Source: Rhodospirillaceae bacterium UBA1479
Lineage (GTDB): Bacteria > Pseudomonadota > Alphaproteobacteria > Rhodospirillales > Casp-alpha2
Length of the DNA stretch: 64,000 nt
Direction of reading: 5' to 3'
Assembly: GCA_002325375.1 (NCBI GenBank)
Contig: DCRZ01000006.1
Location: 247,974 to 311,973 of the forward strand
Positions within the stretch are counted from its first letter, which is position 1. Every line of letters starts with the position of its first letter. Both the position numbers and the translations under genes were made by a program. Below the pieces are notes generated by a model. It made no database searches. It had not been told where the DNA came from and worked only from the letters and a program-made list of their open reading frames with translations. This document shows, piece after piece, positions 9,617 through 17,877 of the stretch.

Positions 9617-10597
9617 TCAGCAGCCCGCCGTGCATTTGCCCGCGCCGTCGAACGACATGGTCCTGCCGCTCAGCGGGATATGCACCGGCACCTTGGCCGC
9701 CTTCATGAAGGTCAGGGTCCGCTTGCCGACGACCTTGCCGCCCTCGGTCCCCGTCTCGTTGGCGTGGGACGCGATGACCGACGCCGGCTTGATCAGGTCG
9801 TTGATGACATAGGCCGCTTCCATGGGGCCGGTGGTGTAGGTGTCGCCGATGTTCATGACCGCCAGCTGGGCCTTGTAGTGATCGCCGACCACGGTCTTCT
9901 GTTCCGCGGTCATGCCCGTGTCGCCGGAAAGGTACGTGACCAGGCCGTTGGAAAAGGTCAGGACATAGCCCGTGGGCGGCCCGGCATAGGCGGTCAGCCC
10001 CGCCGCATCCAGCATCTTGCCCAACTCGCCGCCGACCATGGCCCCCGCGACGCCGTTGGAATGGGCGGCGGGCACGGTGGTGATGGTGACGCCGCCGACG
10101 GCGGTCGACGCGCCGAAGCGCACCAGCACGGATTTCTTGGGGTCCCCGCCCAACGCCTTCAGCTTGCCGGCGAAGAACTTGGGCATTTCCGAACCGGTGA
10201 CGATCTTCGCCCCCGTGGCGATGGCGATATTGGCGGCGTTGGTATGGGGTGTCGCCTTGGCCGAAACGTCGGGCTTGGCGCAGGTCCCGGCCCCCGGCGC
10301 GGGCAGGTGGCGGTCGCCCGCGTGGTCGCCGTGCATATGGCTGACCAGGACGGCGTCGATCTTGCCGAGGCGCGGGTCGCTGCCCCCGGCGACCGTGCGG
10401 CCCGGATCATAAAGCAGCCGCGTGCCGTCGGGGTCTTCGAAAATCAGGGCGCGGTCCTGGCGGCAGAATTCGCCCGCATGGCTTCCCAAGGATGTGATCT
10501 TGACCTCAGCGGCCTGGGCCGGAGCGGCGGTGACGGCGGTGGTTCCGGCAAGGAGTGCCGCGCTTAAGGTCAGGGCGCGGATGGTAAAGCCTGTCAT
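9617..10597 (-). CDS. Secreted MBL-fold hydrolase, UlaG-like
   Basis: 326-residue protein with a signal peptide (hydrophobic stretch ending near APAQAAE) and the metallo-hydrolase motif SHMHGDHAGD. Further conserved points are YLSGDTGMT and SHANETGTEGG, fitting the UlaG/L-ascorbate-6-phosphate lactonase-like (lactamase_B_2) branch. Because it is exported, cytoplasmic ascorbate-phosphate is an unlikely substrate. It converges on the lipoprotein hydrolase, seven bases apart. It is not closely similar to the other exported metallo-hydrolase at 2402-3349. Confidence 0.85.
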   Translation of the reverse strand: MTGFTIRALTLSAALLAGTTAVTAAPAQAAEVKITSLGSHAGEFCRQDRALIFEDPDGTRLLYDPGRTVAGGSDPRLGKIDAVLVSHMHGDHAGDRHLPAPGAGTCAKPDVSAKATPHTNAANIAIATGAKIVTGSEMPKFFAGKLKALGGDPKKSVLVRFGASTAVGGVTITTVPAAHSNGVAGAMVGGELGKMLDAAGLTAYAGPPTGYVLTFSNGLVTYLSGDTGMTAEQKTVVGDHYKAQLAVMNIGDTYTTGPMEAAYVINDLIKPASVIASHANETGTEGGKVVGKRTLTFMKAAKVPVHIPLSGRTMSFDGAGKCTAGC

Positions 10598-10732
10598 GAT
10601 TTGGTCCTCCCAAATGGCGCGCGCACCGCGCCGGTGGTTCCTGGCGCGGGCGGCGGATATGGGAAAGTGTGCCGTGGAACGAAGAGCCGTGCAACGCCGA
10701 TCACCGGCGGCCGCAGACCGCCCCCGGCGGCG

Positions 10733-11329
10733 CTAGCGGACGAGAATTTCGACCCGCCGATTGCGCGGCTCCGGCACCTCGTCCGCGGTTTTGATCAGGG
10801 GGTCGTACTCGCCGTGGGAAACCGCGGAAATGACTTCGGCGGAAACCCCCTCGGCGATCAGGGCCGCGCGCACGGCATCGACGCGGGCCAGGCCGATGCG
10901 GGCGTTCAGTTCGGCGGCGCCGACCCGGTCCGTATGGCCGACCACGCTGATCCGCACGGCGCGGCGGCTGCGGATATCGGTGATCGCCTGGGCCAGGGCC
11001 TCGCGGGCGGCCGGGCTCAGGGCGTCGCTGCCGGTATCGAAATACAGCAGATAGCTTTTCGGCGGGGCCGGCTGGGCGGCGATGGCGCCGGCGAACATGT
11101 TTTGGATGTCCGCCTCCGAATAGGCGGCGACGGCGCCGAGCGTGCCGGCCGCATCGACGCCGACGCCGGTGTTTTCCTGGTCCAGGGTCCGACGGTCCGA
11201 CCCGGCGGTGACGACGACCTGGCCGACGTCGCCGTTGGGATCGGCCTGCAGGACGACCAGGGTGTCGGGCGGGCCGCTGGAGGCGGCGGCCGCGATCATC
11301 ATGGCTAGGGCGACGAGAAATTCAATCAT
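10733..11329 (-). CDS. OmpA-family peptidoglycan-binding protein
   Basis: 198-residue protein with a short hydrophobic N-terminus (EFLVALAMMIAAAA), about 70 residues of unassigned sequence, and a C-terminal OmpA domain: LYFDTGSDALSPAAREAL, VVGHTDRVGAAELNARIGLAR and PRNRRVEILVR. The Asp and Arg of HTDR and NRRVE are those that bind diaminopimelate in peptidoglycan. There is no beta-barrel. It follows the FecR-domain gene on the same strand by 33 bases, so the pair is probably co-transcribed and works at the cell wall. Confidence 0.88.
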   Translation of the reverse strand: MIEFLVALAMMIAAAASSGPPDTLVVLQADPNGDVGQVVVTAGSDRRTLDQENTGVGVDAAGTLGAVAAYSEADIQNMFAGAIAAQPAPPKSYLLYFDTGSDALSPAAREALAQAITDIRSRRAVRISVVGHTDRVGAAELNARIGLARVDAVRAALIAEGVSAEVISAVSHGEYDPLIKTADEVPEPRNRRVEILVR

Positions 11330-11362
11330 CTGGGGGGCCTCATGGGCTTGCCGCCGGGGCGG

Positions 11363-11809
11363 TTATTGAACCGGTTTGACCTTGAGCAGGAACTTGGTCC
11401 CGCGGATGCCGATGGTCATGCTCGGCGTGGCCACGCTGACCTGTTCGGGCGCGATGGCGCCGATCTTGCCGGACAGATAGCTCAGGGTGCCCTGCATGAC
11501 CTCCATGCCGAAGCCGAGCTTGTTGGCCTGCGGCTCATAGACGAAGCGGTCGATCCGCAGGCGGCTGTTCTCCCCCAGGCTCAGGGTCGTGCTGTCGTTC
11601 AGGGAAATACCGATTCCGCCGTCGGCGCCGGTCGCGACATCGTCGTTCAGAAAAATATCCGCGCCGACCTGGGGCGTGACCTTGCGATCCCCCTGCTGGA
11701 TGGTGGCAGTGCCGATGACTTCCTTGACGATCCCGATGGGTGCCGTATCCGACGCCTGGGCGGTGGCGGACAGGCAGAAAATGAGGGACAGGGCGAAAAG
11801 GCAGCGCAT
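11363..11809 (-). CDS. FecR-domain periplasmic protein
   Basis: 148-residue exported protein (signal peptide to about TAQAS) made almost wholly of a FecR-like domain: IGIVKEVIGTATIQQGD, GADIFLNDDVATGADGGIGI, DSTTLSLGENSRLRID and TPSMTIGIRGTKFLLKV. It lacks the cytoplasmic anti-sigma helix of true FecR and no sigma factor or TonB receptor is nearby, so it is the free periplasmic version of the fold, often seen beside OmpA or CHASE2-cyclase proteins in alphaproteobacteria. Likely first gene of a two-gene operon with the OmpA protein. Its ligand is unknown. Confidence 0.88.
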   Translation of the reverse strand: MRCLFALSLIFCLSATAQASDTAPIGIVKEVIGTATIQQGDRKVTPQVGADIFLNDDVATGADGGIGISLNDSTTLSLGENSRLRIDRFVYEPQANKLGFGMEVMQGTLSYLSGKIGAIAPEQVSVATPSMTIGIRGTKFLLKVKPVQ

Positions 11810-11924
11810 GCAGGGCTCCTATTTTTGCTCTCTGTCCTCCCCCGAAGACCACAAAAGCCCGTGGCGGCGGAAAAGGGAAGCGTTTTCATGAATGCGCCGC
11901 GGCACAGAAGCGCCCAAGGGAAGC

Positions 11925-11954
11925 TTGCCATACGCGGAACCTTGGGGGTATGGT
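11925..11954 (+). promoter_or_regulatory. Candidate promoter of tRNA-Arg
   Basis: TTGCCA at 11925-11930 and TATGGT at 11949-11954 are 18 bases apart and would start transcription about 20 bases ahead of the mature tRNA. The -10 sequence TATGGT is only four of six from consensus. Confidence 0.4.
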
Positions 11955-11982
11955 CCGCCCGTTCGCGCCAGCGCCGACCAAG

Positions 11983-12059
<77 letters not shown>

Positions 12060-12262
12060 TTTCCTTCAGCCGATAGATGCCTTTCCGTTCGCCATTCCTG
12101 GGGCTGCCGGCGGTTTTGGCCGCGGCGCATTCAACACTTACGAGGGTGTACAAATCCCGCCATCATATTCATCAAATATAAAATGAATGCCGGCGCGCGA
12201 TGCCGTCGTATCGCTTGCGGGCGTTGTGAAACATCCCCGGAAACATCCAAGGAACCCGCTCC

Positions 12263-12880
12263 ATGAAACATCTCCTGATCGCCCTGGTCTGTCTGTTCAC
12301 CCTCGCCGTCTCGGCGCCCTCACAGGCGGTCGCCGACGACGATGCCCTGGAGGTCAAGATCAACGCCCGCATGCCCAGCGTCACCGTGCCGACCGCCGAT
12401 GGGCCGGTGAAGATCATGCGCAATCAGGACACCAACAACACGATCGATCCGGCCTATGCCAAGACGTCGCGCAAATGCCCGCCGTTCTGCGTCCAGCCTA
12501 TGCAGGTCGCGCCCGGCGTGACCACGGTTGGCGAGGTCGAGCTTTTGGAATTCGCCAAGACCGGCGGCAAGCTGATCGACGGCCGCACGGTCGAATGGCA
12601 CGTCAAGGGCACCATTCCCGGGGCGCTCAACATGCCCTACACGCAAATGGCGGAGCGCCTCGATGAAATCGGCTGCACCCGCGGCGCCGACAAGAAATGG
12701 GACTGCGCCAAGGCGGAAAAGGTTCTCTTGTTCTGCAACGGCCCGTGGTGCGGGCAGTCGCCCATGGCCATCAAGGCGATGCTGCGCGAAGGCTATCCGG
12801 CGGACAAGATCCTCTACTACCGGGGCGGCATGCAGGCTTGGCACGTGCTCGGCCTGACCGTGGTCGAAGGTAATTTCTAG
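12263..12880 (+). CDS. Exported rhodanese-domain protein
   Basis: 205-residue protein with a signal peptide (hydrophobic core to about SQAVAD). The C-terminal rhodanese domain has substrate-approach residues IPGALNMPY, the catalytic loop LLFCNGPWCGQSP with an active-site cysteine, and the closing YYRGGMQAWHVLGL. A CPPFC pair lies before the domain and could form a disulfide or bind metal. The family transfers sulfur or acts as a periplasmic thiol protein; the acceptor is unknown. The gene stands alone between tRNA-Arg and a convergent operon. Confidence 0.88.
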   Translation: MKHLLIALVCLFTLAVSAPSQAVADDDALEVKINARMPSVTVPTADGPVKIMRNQDTNNTIDPAYAKTSRKCPPFCVQPMQVAPGVTTVGEVELLEFAKTGGKLIDGRTVEWHVKGTIPGALNMPYTQMAERLDEIGCTRGADKKWDCAKAEKVLLFCNGPWCGQSPMAIKAMLREGYPADKILYYRGGMQAWHVLGLTVVEGNF

Positions 12881-12889
12881 GTCCCGGCT

Positions 12890-14635
12890 TTAATCCCCGG
12901 CCATCACATCAAAGGCGACGGAGAGCCGTTCCACGGGCGCGTGGAACGGCACCGTCTCGTGATAGAGGTAGCTGGGGAACAGCAGCATCAGCCCCTCCCG
13001 GGGGCGGATCAGCGTCGTTGCCGGTTCCTGCGTCGCGTGGAAATCGGCTGGCGGTCGGCCGAATTCAATCCAGCCCTGATGATCCGGGTCGTCGTCCTGC
13101 ACGACATCCGGAATTTCCGGATAGTAAACGCCCGACAGCCAGGCCGCCGGATGGATATGGGCAATCTGATGGCCCCGGTCTTCCATGACCACGCCCCAGA
13201 CGGAAAGTCTCAGTTCTTCCGACCGCTGCGCCAGGAACGGATGATCCAGATCGGGCGGCAGGGCCCGGCGATAGGCCTCAACCGCCGCCACAATGGTCTG
13301 TTCCAGCCCGGCCACGGGGCCCTTGTCGCCGATCGTCAGTTCCCCTGAATGGCGCCCCCGGCGCGTGGCGTGACTGGCGGGCGCATAGGCGAGGGACGGA
13401 TGGGCGCGCAGATGGCGGGCCAAGGCGGCGTTGAAATCGGTGACGCTGGCAAAGCCCTCGGGCGGCGAAATCTCAATCGGCTTCAGCAATCTTTCAAAAT
13501 CCAACAGCCGTGCCGCTCCGGCCCGGTCGCCGGCCTCGTTCAGGGCGATGGCCTGGAACGCCAGGGCCGAGGTATTGCCCGGATGGCCGGCGAGAAAAGC
13601 CGCCGTCTCAGTTACGGCATCCTCGGGGCGGCCCATCTCCAGCAAAAGATCGCCCAGGTTGACCCGGGCCTTGTCGTAATCGGGGGCGATGGCGATGGCT
13701 TTTCGCGAGGCTTCGAGGGCCTCCTCCAGTCGCCCCAGTTCGCGCAGCGCATAGGCGATGTTGACCTGGGCGCCCGCATGGCCGGGCTCAAGGGTCAGCA
13801 CGCCCTCGTACTCGGCGATGGCTTCTTCCGGATGGCCCGTCTCCTGCAGCAGGGTGCCAAGGTTGTAGCGCGCATCGGGATTATTCGGTTCCACCGCCAG
13901 GGCCTGGGCATAGGCGGCCCGGGCCTCCAATGGCTTGCCCGTTTCCTGCAGCACGGCGCCCCGGTTGGTCGCCGCGCCGGCATGGCCCGGCTGGGCCTTG
14001 AGGGCCGCGTCATACTGGGCAAGGGCATCGGACAGACGGTTCAGGGCCTTCAGGATATTGCCCAGGTGGAACAGCGCCTCGGGGTGATCGGGTTGACGGG
14101 CCAGGATGCGGCGGAAGGCGGCTTCGGCCTCCGTGAACTTGCCCGACACCTCCAGCAGGACGCCTAGGTTGAAGCGCGCGCCCGCGTGGTTTGGGTCGGT
14201 CCTCAGGACAGCACGGTAGGCAGCCTCTGCGGCATCCCACTGGCCCATGTCGGACAGTACATTGCCCCGGTTCATCAACGCCTCGCCGTGGCCGGGATGA
14301 AAGGCCAGGGCCGTATCGAACAGGCTCAAGGCCTCGGCGCGGTCCCCCAGGTGAAAGGCGGCGACGCCGGTGATGTTGAGGGCGTCCGCGTCGTCCGGTG
14401 CGGCCATCAAGGCGTCGCGCCCGGCGGCCAATGCCGCCCGCCAGTCGCCTTGGGCCAGCGCCCCGCGGCCCGTGTCGAGCAAGGCATCAATGGCCGGCGG
14501 GGCGAAACCGGCAAGTCCCGGCGCGGCCGGGGCCGGTTGCGGCTGCGGGCGGGGTTTTGCCGCGGGCGCGGGCGGGGACGCGCGCTTGCGCTTTTTCGAT
14601 GCCCCCGGATTGGCCCGCCGCTTCTGCTTTTTCAC
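12890..14635 (-). CDS. TPR protein with C-terminal 2OG-Fe(II) oxygenase-like domain
   Basis: 581-residue protein with the start taken as GTG 14635, which overlaps the stop of the upstream gene (GTGA) and has GGAG about nine bases before it; the frame is open further, but that region codes for the neighbour. After a basic, proline-rich N-terminus come roughly nine tetratricopeptide repeats (about residues 60-390; blocks such as NPDARYNLGTLLQETGHPEEA). The C-terminus carries HIHPAAWLSGVYY, WIEFGRPP and MLLFPSYLYHETVPF, the pattern of the putative 2OG-Fe(II) oxygenase family (TIGR02466-like). The likely activity is hydroxylation of a protein or sugar bound by the repeats; this is inference. Confidence 0.85.
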   Translation of the reverse strand: MKKQKRRANPGASKKRKRASPPAPAAKPRPQPQPAPAAPGLAGFAPPAIDALLDTGRGALAQGDWRAALAAGRDALMAAPDDADALNITGVAAFHLGDRAEALSLFDTALAFHPGHGEALMNRGNVLSDMGQWDAAEAAYRAVLRTDPNHAGARFNLGVLLEVSGKFTEAEAAFRRILARQPDHPEALFHLGNILKALNRLSDALAQYDAALKAQPGHAGAATNRGAVLQETGKPLEARAAYAQALAVEPNNPDARYNLGTLLQETGHPEEAIAEYEGVLTLEPGHAGAQVNIAYALRELGRLEEALEASRKAIAIAPDYDKARVNLGDLLLEMGRPEDAVTETAAFLAGHPGNTSALAFQAIALNEAGDRAGAARLLDFERLLKPIEISPPEGFASVTDFNAALARHLRAHPSLAYAPASHATRRGRHSGELTIGDKGPVAGLEQTIVAAVEAYRRALPPDLDHPFLAQRSEELRLSVWGVVMEDRGHQIAHIHPAAWLSGVYYPEIPDVVQDDDPDHQGWIEFGRPPADFHATQEPATTLIRPREGLMLLFPSYLYHETVPFHAPVERLSVAFDVMAGD

Positions 14636-14988
14636 TTCGGCGTCTCCGGCCCCGGGCCGTGAACCGGGGGGGCTGGGGGCGGCGTCACGGTCTCTGGGAC
14701 TGCGGCGCCGGGCTTGTCCTTCTGTCCCCATTCCATGGATCTCAGAACCTTCTGGAATTCACCGGGCAGGCGGGCGCGTTCTTCCGGGCTGGCGACGGCC
14801 CACAGCGCGATCCAGGCCGCCAGCGTAAGAAAACAAAACGCCGTGAACAGTTTGCCGCCCAGCGGCGCCACGCGGGTGTCGAACCAATGGCGCAGGGGGG
14901 CGTCGCCGGTCAGGAACCGATGGCGCAGCAGAACGCCGGCCACGGCGGCGAGCACCAGAATGACGACGAGTTTCCAACCGTTTTCCAT
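14632..14988 (-). CDS. Small membrane protein of unknown function
   Basis: 118 residues with two hydrophobic helices (near LVVILVLAAVAGVLL and FCFLTLAAWIALWAVA), a short hydrophilic segment RHWFDTRVAPLGGK between them, and a proline-rich C-terminal tail. I do not recognise a family. It begins nine bases after the yjbQ stop with AGGAT upstream and ends inside the start of the TPR-oxygenase gene (four-base overlap), so it is the middle gene of a three-gene operon and may anchor a partner at the inner membrane. Confidence 0.75.
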   Translation of the reverse strand: MENGWKLVVILVLAAVAGVLLRHRFLTGDAPLRHWFDTRVAPLGGKLFTAFCFLTLAAWIALWAVASPEERARLPGEFQKVLRSMEWGQKDKPGAAVPETVTPPPAPPVHGPGPETPK

Positions 14989-14997
14989 GTGCTGATC

Positions 14998-15417
14998 CTA
15001 TTCGCCCGCGAGGTGCATCAACACCCGGCGGCGATGTGCCTGGCGGCGGTGTTCGAACAGATAAATGCCCTGCCATGTGCCGAGCATCACTTGGCCCCCG
15101 GTCACGGGCACGGACAGTTGCACGTTGGTTAGGGCGCTGCGGATATGGGCGGGCATGTCGTCAGGGCCTTCTGCGGTGTGGCGGTAAAGGGTGGGGTCTT
15201 CCTTCACCAGCCGTTCGAAAAAGGTCTGAAGGTCGCGGCACACGTCCGGGTCGGCGTTTTCCTGAATGGTCAGGGACGCACTGGTATGACGGCAATACAG
15301 GGTCAACAGCCCCGTCGTCATTCCCTGGCCAGCGGCCCAGGCCGCGACGTCGCGGGTAATCTCGTAAAGGCCCGGGCCGTCGGTGGCCACGTCCAGTTCA
15401 TGCTGCGCCTGTCGCAT
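14998..15417 (-). CDS. yjbQ: YjbQ family protein (UPF0047, secondary thiamine-phosphate synthase-like)
   Basis: 139-residue single-domain protein with the conserved metal/phosphate-site motifs of the family: CRHTSASLTIQENADPDV, HTAEGPDDMPAHI and LGTWQGIYLFEHR. Members have weak thiamine-phosphate synthase activity when overproduced, but the physiological role is unclear. First gene of a minus-strand operon with the small membrane protein and the TPR-oxygenase. It is divergent from mmcB, with 89 bases between the starts. Confidence 0.93.
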   Translation of the reverse strand: MRQAQHELDVATDGPGLYEITRDVAAWAAGQGMTTGLLTLYCRHTSASLTIQENADPDVCRDLQTFFERLVKEDPTLYRHTAEGPDDMPAHIRSALTNVQLSVPVTGGQVMLGTWQGIYLFEHRRQAHRRRVLMHLAGE

Positions 15418-15500
15418 GGGGGATGCTTAGCCTTCCCCAAGCCTGGCGGCAAGGGGTTGTCATATCCGTGCCGGACGGGTAATCAGGTTCAACGGGAAAA

Positions 15501-15515
15501 GAACATATGATGAAC
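15501..15515. promoter_or_regulatory. LexA-type SOS box over the mmcB start
   Basis: GAAC-N7-GAAC, the reverse complement of GTTC-N7-GTTC, the alphaproteobacterial LexA operator. It covers the ATG codons at 15507 and 15510. A -35-like TTGTCA at 15457-15462 may be part of the promoter. In Caulobacter mmcB is an SOS gene, which fits. Confidence 0.6.
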
Positions 15516-15968
15516 GAAATGGATGCCCGCGATAATCTGTCTCTGCCGGATACCCCCCGCCCGCAGGTGACCCAGGGTGTGACCCGGGGCGTCGTGCGCC
15601 TGCTTTGGCGCATGGGGTTCAGCCCGCTCACGGAATTCAAGCTGACGTCACGCCGTCGCATCGACGTGGCCGGCCTGAACGGCCAGGGCCGGTTTCTGTT
15701 CGTCGAGGTCAAATCGTCGGTCGAGGATTTCCGCGCCGACGGCAAATGGCACGAATATCCCGATTTCTGCGACGGGTTCTATTTCGCCGTGCCGCCGGGA
15801 TTTCCGCAGGACATTCTGCCCATGGATGCGGGCCTGATCATCGCCGACGCCCATGACGGGGCGATCCTGAGGTCGGCCGACGAAACGCCCATGAACGGCA
15901 ACCGGCGGCGCAAGCAGACCCTGACGTTTGCCAGGGCTGCGGCGGACCGGCTGGTGCGCGGCGTTTAG
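15507..15968 (+). CDS. mmcB: MmcB family DNA repair protein
   Basis: 153-residue protein of the MmcB (DUF1052) family, linked in Caulobacter to mitomycin C resistance and SOS control. The core looks like a PD-(D/E)xK nuclease fold: TEFKLTSRRRIDVAGL with an acidic residue, then FLFVEVKSSVEDF (E-x-K), YPDFCDGFYFAVP and DAGLIIADAHDG. Start at ATG 15507 or 15510, with GGGA upstream. A GAAC-N7-GAAC LexA-type box at 15501-15515 overlaps both starts. Its stop codon overlaps that of ada on the other strand, placing two DNA-damage genes end to end. Confidence 0.9.
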   Translation: MMNEMDARDNLSLPDTPRPQVTQGVTRGVVRLLWRMGFSPLTEFKLTSRRRIDVAGLNGQGRFLFVEVKSSVEDFRADGKWHEYPDFCDGFYFAVPPGFPQDILPMDAGLIIADAHDGAILRSADETPMNGNRRRKQTLTFARAAADRLVRGV

Positions 15969-17032
15969 GTCTTCCGCCCCCGTTCGCGGGCAAGAAGTGC
16001 CCGTTTCCGTGCGACGCCCCAGCGGTATCCGGTCAGCGATCCGTTGGCCCCCACGGCGCGGTGGCAGGGAATAATCAGCGAGACCGGGTTGGTCGCGCAG
16101 GCGCGGCCGACGGCGCGCGCCGCCCCGTCGTTGCCCAACGCCGTCGCCAGTTCGCCGTAGGTCCGTGTCTCCCCCGCCGGGATTGCGGCCAGCGCCTGCC
16201 AGACCCGCCATTGAAAGGCCGTCGCCCGCACGTCCAGCGGCAGGGCTTCCGCCGTATCGGCCCCGTCCAAAAAGGCGAACAGGCGTTCCATCAGGGGCTT
16301 CAGGGTCGCGTCGTCGCGGGTGATCTCGGCCAGGGGAAAATCACGGCGCAGTTCGGATTCCAGGGCGCCGTCGTCGTCGGCGAGGGCGACCATGCAGAGC
16401 CCCTTGTCCGTCGCCGCCGCCAGCACCCGGCCGAGCGGCCCGTCGGCGATGGCGAAGCGGATCGCGGCCCCGCGCCCGCCGGCGGCATAGCTGGCGGGCG
16501 TCATACCCAACAATGCGGCGGATTTCTCGTAAACCCGGGACGACGAGCCGTAGCCGGCACCGTACAGGGCGCCCGCCACGCCGTCACCGGCCTTCAATCC
16601 CCGGCGTAGGCGCTCGGCCTTCACCGCATCGCCGTATTGCTTGGGGCTGACGCCGACCATGGCCTGGAATAGGCGCTGCAGATGAAAGGAACTGTAGCCC
16701 GTGGCCTCGGCCAGGGCGTCCAGGGGCGGGGGGATTTCGGCCGCCTCGATCAGGCGGCAGGCCTCGGCGACGGCGGCCAGGCGCGGGTCGATGATGCGGT
16801 CGTTGTCCGGCCGGCACCGCTTGCAGGGGCGGAATCCCGCACTTTCCGCCTGCGTGCCCGTGTCGAAGAAGCGGACGTTGTCCCGCTTGGGCCGGCGCGA
16901 GGCACAGCCCGGCGTGCAATAAACGCCCGTAGTGGTGACGGCATAGACGAAACCGCCGCCGGTGCGGCGGTCCAGGACTTGGCGCCAGCGGTCGTCTTCA
17001 AGGGTCGGGTCTTGGTGTGTTGCGTGATCCAT
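15965..17032 (-). CDS. ada: Ada: methylphosphotriester/O6-methylguanine-DNA methyltransferase and regulator
   Basis: 355-residue adaptive-response protein with all domains. The N-terminal zinc domain has cysteines 39, 43, 70 and 73 (GVYCTPGCASRR ... GFRPCKRC), of which the first is the methyl acceptor that turns Ada into an activator. An AraC-type helix-turn-helix follows (ATGYSSFHLQRLFQAMVGVSPKQY). The C-terminal domain has acceptor cysteine 323 in SLIIPCHRAVG. Removal of O6-methylguanine and self-activation are expected. Convergent with mmcB; stop codons overlap. Confidence 0.96.
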   Translation of the reverse strand: MDHATHQDPTLEDDRWRQVLDRRTGGGFVYAVTTTGVYCTPGCASRRPKRDNVRFFDTGTQAESAGFRPCKRCRPDNDRIIDPRLAAVAEACRLIEAAEIPPPLDALAEATGYSSFHLQRLFQAMVGVSPKQYGDAVKAERLRRGLKAGDGVAGALYGAGYGSSSRVYEKSAALLGMTPASYAAGGRGAAIRFAIADGPLGRVLAAATDKGLCMVALADDDGALESELRRDFPLAEITRDDATLKPLMERLFAFLDGADTAEALPLDVRATAFQWRVWQALAAIPAGETRTYGELATALGNDGAARAVGRACATNPVSLIIPCHRAVGANGSLTGYRWGVARKRALLARERGRKT

Positions 17033-17088
17033 GGGGAAAGCCTACGCCCAAGGCCTGGGTCAGGCCATCCGAAGCTTGCGGGGTAATT

Positions 17089-17877
17089 CTAGTCCGCGAC
17101 AGGGCCGACCAGAAACAGCGCCGATCCTTCGTCGCGCAGCCATTTTCTGCAGGCGTCCATGTCGTCCGCCAGATCGCGCACCAGGGCCCAGAACCGGGGG
17201 CCGTGGTTGTGTTCGCGGATATGGGCGACCTCATGGGCGACGACGTAGTGCAGCACCCGTTCCGGGGCCAGCACCAGTCGCCAGGAGAAATTCAGGTTGC
17301 CGTTAATGGCACAGGAGCCCCAGCGGCTTTTCGTATCGCGCAGGGTGATTCGCCCGGCGGTGACGCCGAGGGCCGTCGTGGCGTCCTCGACACAGGGGAG
17401 AATGCGACGCCGGGCATCCCGCTTCAACCAATCGGCAAGCCGTCGCGGCAGATGTTCGGCCTGTCCGGTGACGTGGATTTCCCCTTGGTTCCCGTTGTCC
17501 TCGACCCAAACGCCGCCGCGCGCGTCCGGGCGGTGGCGGATCACATGCGGGCGGCCGAGATAGGGGATGACCTGGCCGTCGGCGAAGGGCAGGGGCTTGG
17601 GGGCGGAGGCCAGACGGGCGTGGACCCAGCCCGCCTGTTTCTCGGCGAAGGCGTGGGCCTCCGCGTCCGAGACCCAGGGCGGGCAGGTCACCACCGCCGT
17701 CCCCGTTGCCGGGTCAGCGCGCAGGATCAGGCGCTTGGCGCGCTTGTTGCGGCGGATGGTGAGCGGCACCGCGCCGCCGTCGGCGCGGTCAAGGCCGTGG
17801 CCCAGGGTCTGTAAGGTCCGGCCGCTCCCGCCGTCGGTCAACTCAGGCCGCTTCTGCCATGGCCAAGCCGGCGCCAT
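17089..17877 (-). CDS. YgjP-like zinc metallopeptidase (DUF45/SprT-like)
   Basis: 262 residues from ATG 17877. The hallmark is HEVAHIREHNHGPRFW, where HExxH and a third histidine bind zinc, and upstream TKSRWGSCAINGNLNFSWRL is typical of the YgjP/M48-like family. The protein is soluble; substrate unknown. The ATG lies inside the end of the preceding DapA-family gene (35-base overlap). A TTG at 17841 just after that stop, or the GTG at 17769 near the conserved VPLTIRRNKRAKRL, are alternative starts. Confidence 0.87.
   Translation of the reverse strand: MAPAWPWQKRPELTDGGSGRTLQTLGHGLDRADGGAVPLTIRRNKRAKRLILRADPATGTAVVTCPPWVSDAEAHAFAEKQAGWVHARLASAPKPLPFADGQVIPYLGRPHVIRHRPDARGGVWVEDNGNQGEIHVTGQAEHLPRRLADWLKRDARRRILPCVEDATTALGVTAGRITLRDTKSRWGSCAINGNLNFSWRLVLAPERVLHYVVAHEVAHIREHNHGPRFWALVRDLADDMDACRKWLRDEGSALFLVGPVAD

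Noticed and set aside
11363..11809. FecR protein as an anti-sigma regulator of iron uptake
   Set aside because: It lacks the cytoplasmic domain, and there is no sigma factor or TonB receptor next to it.
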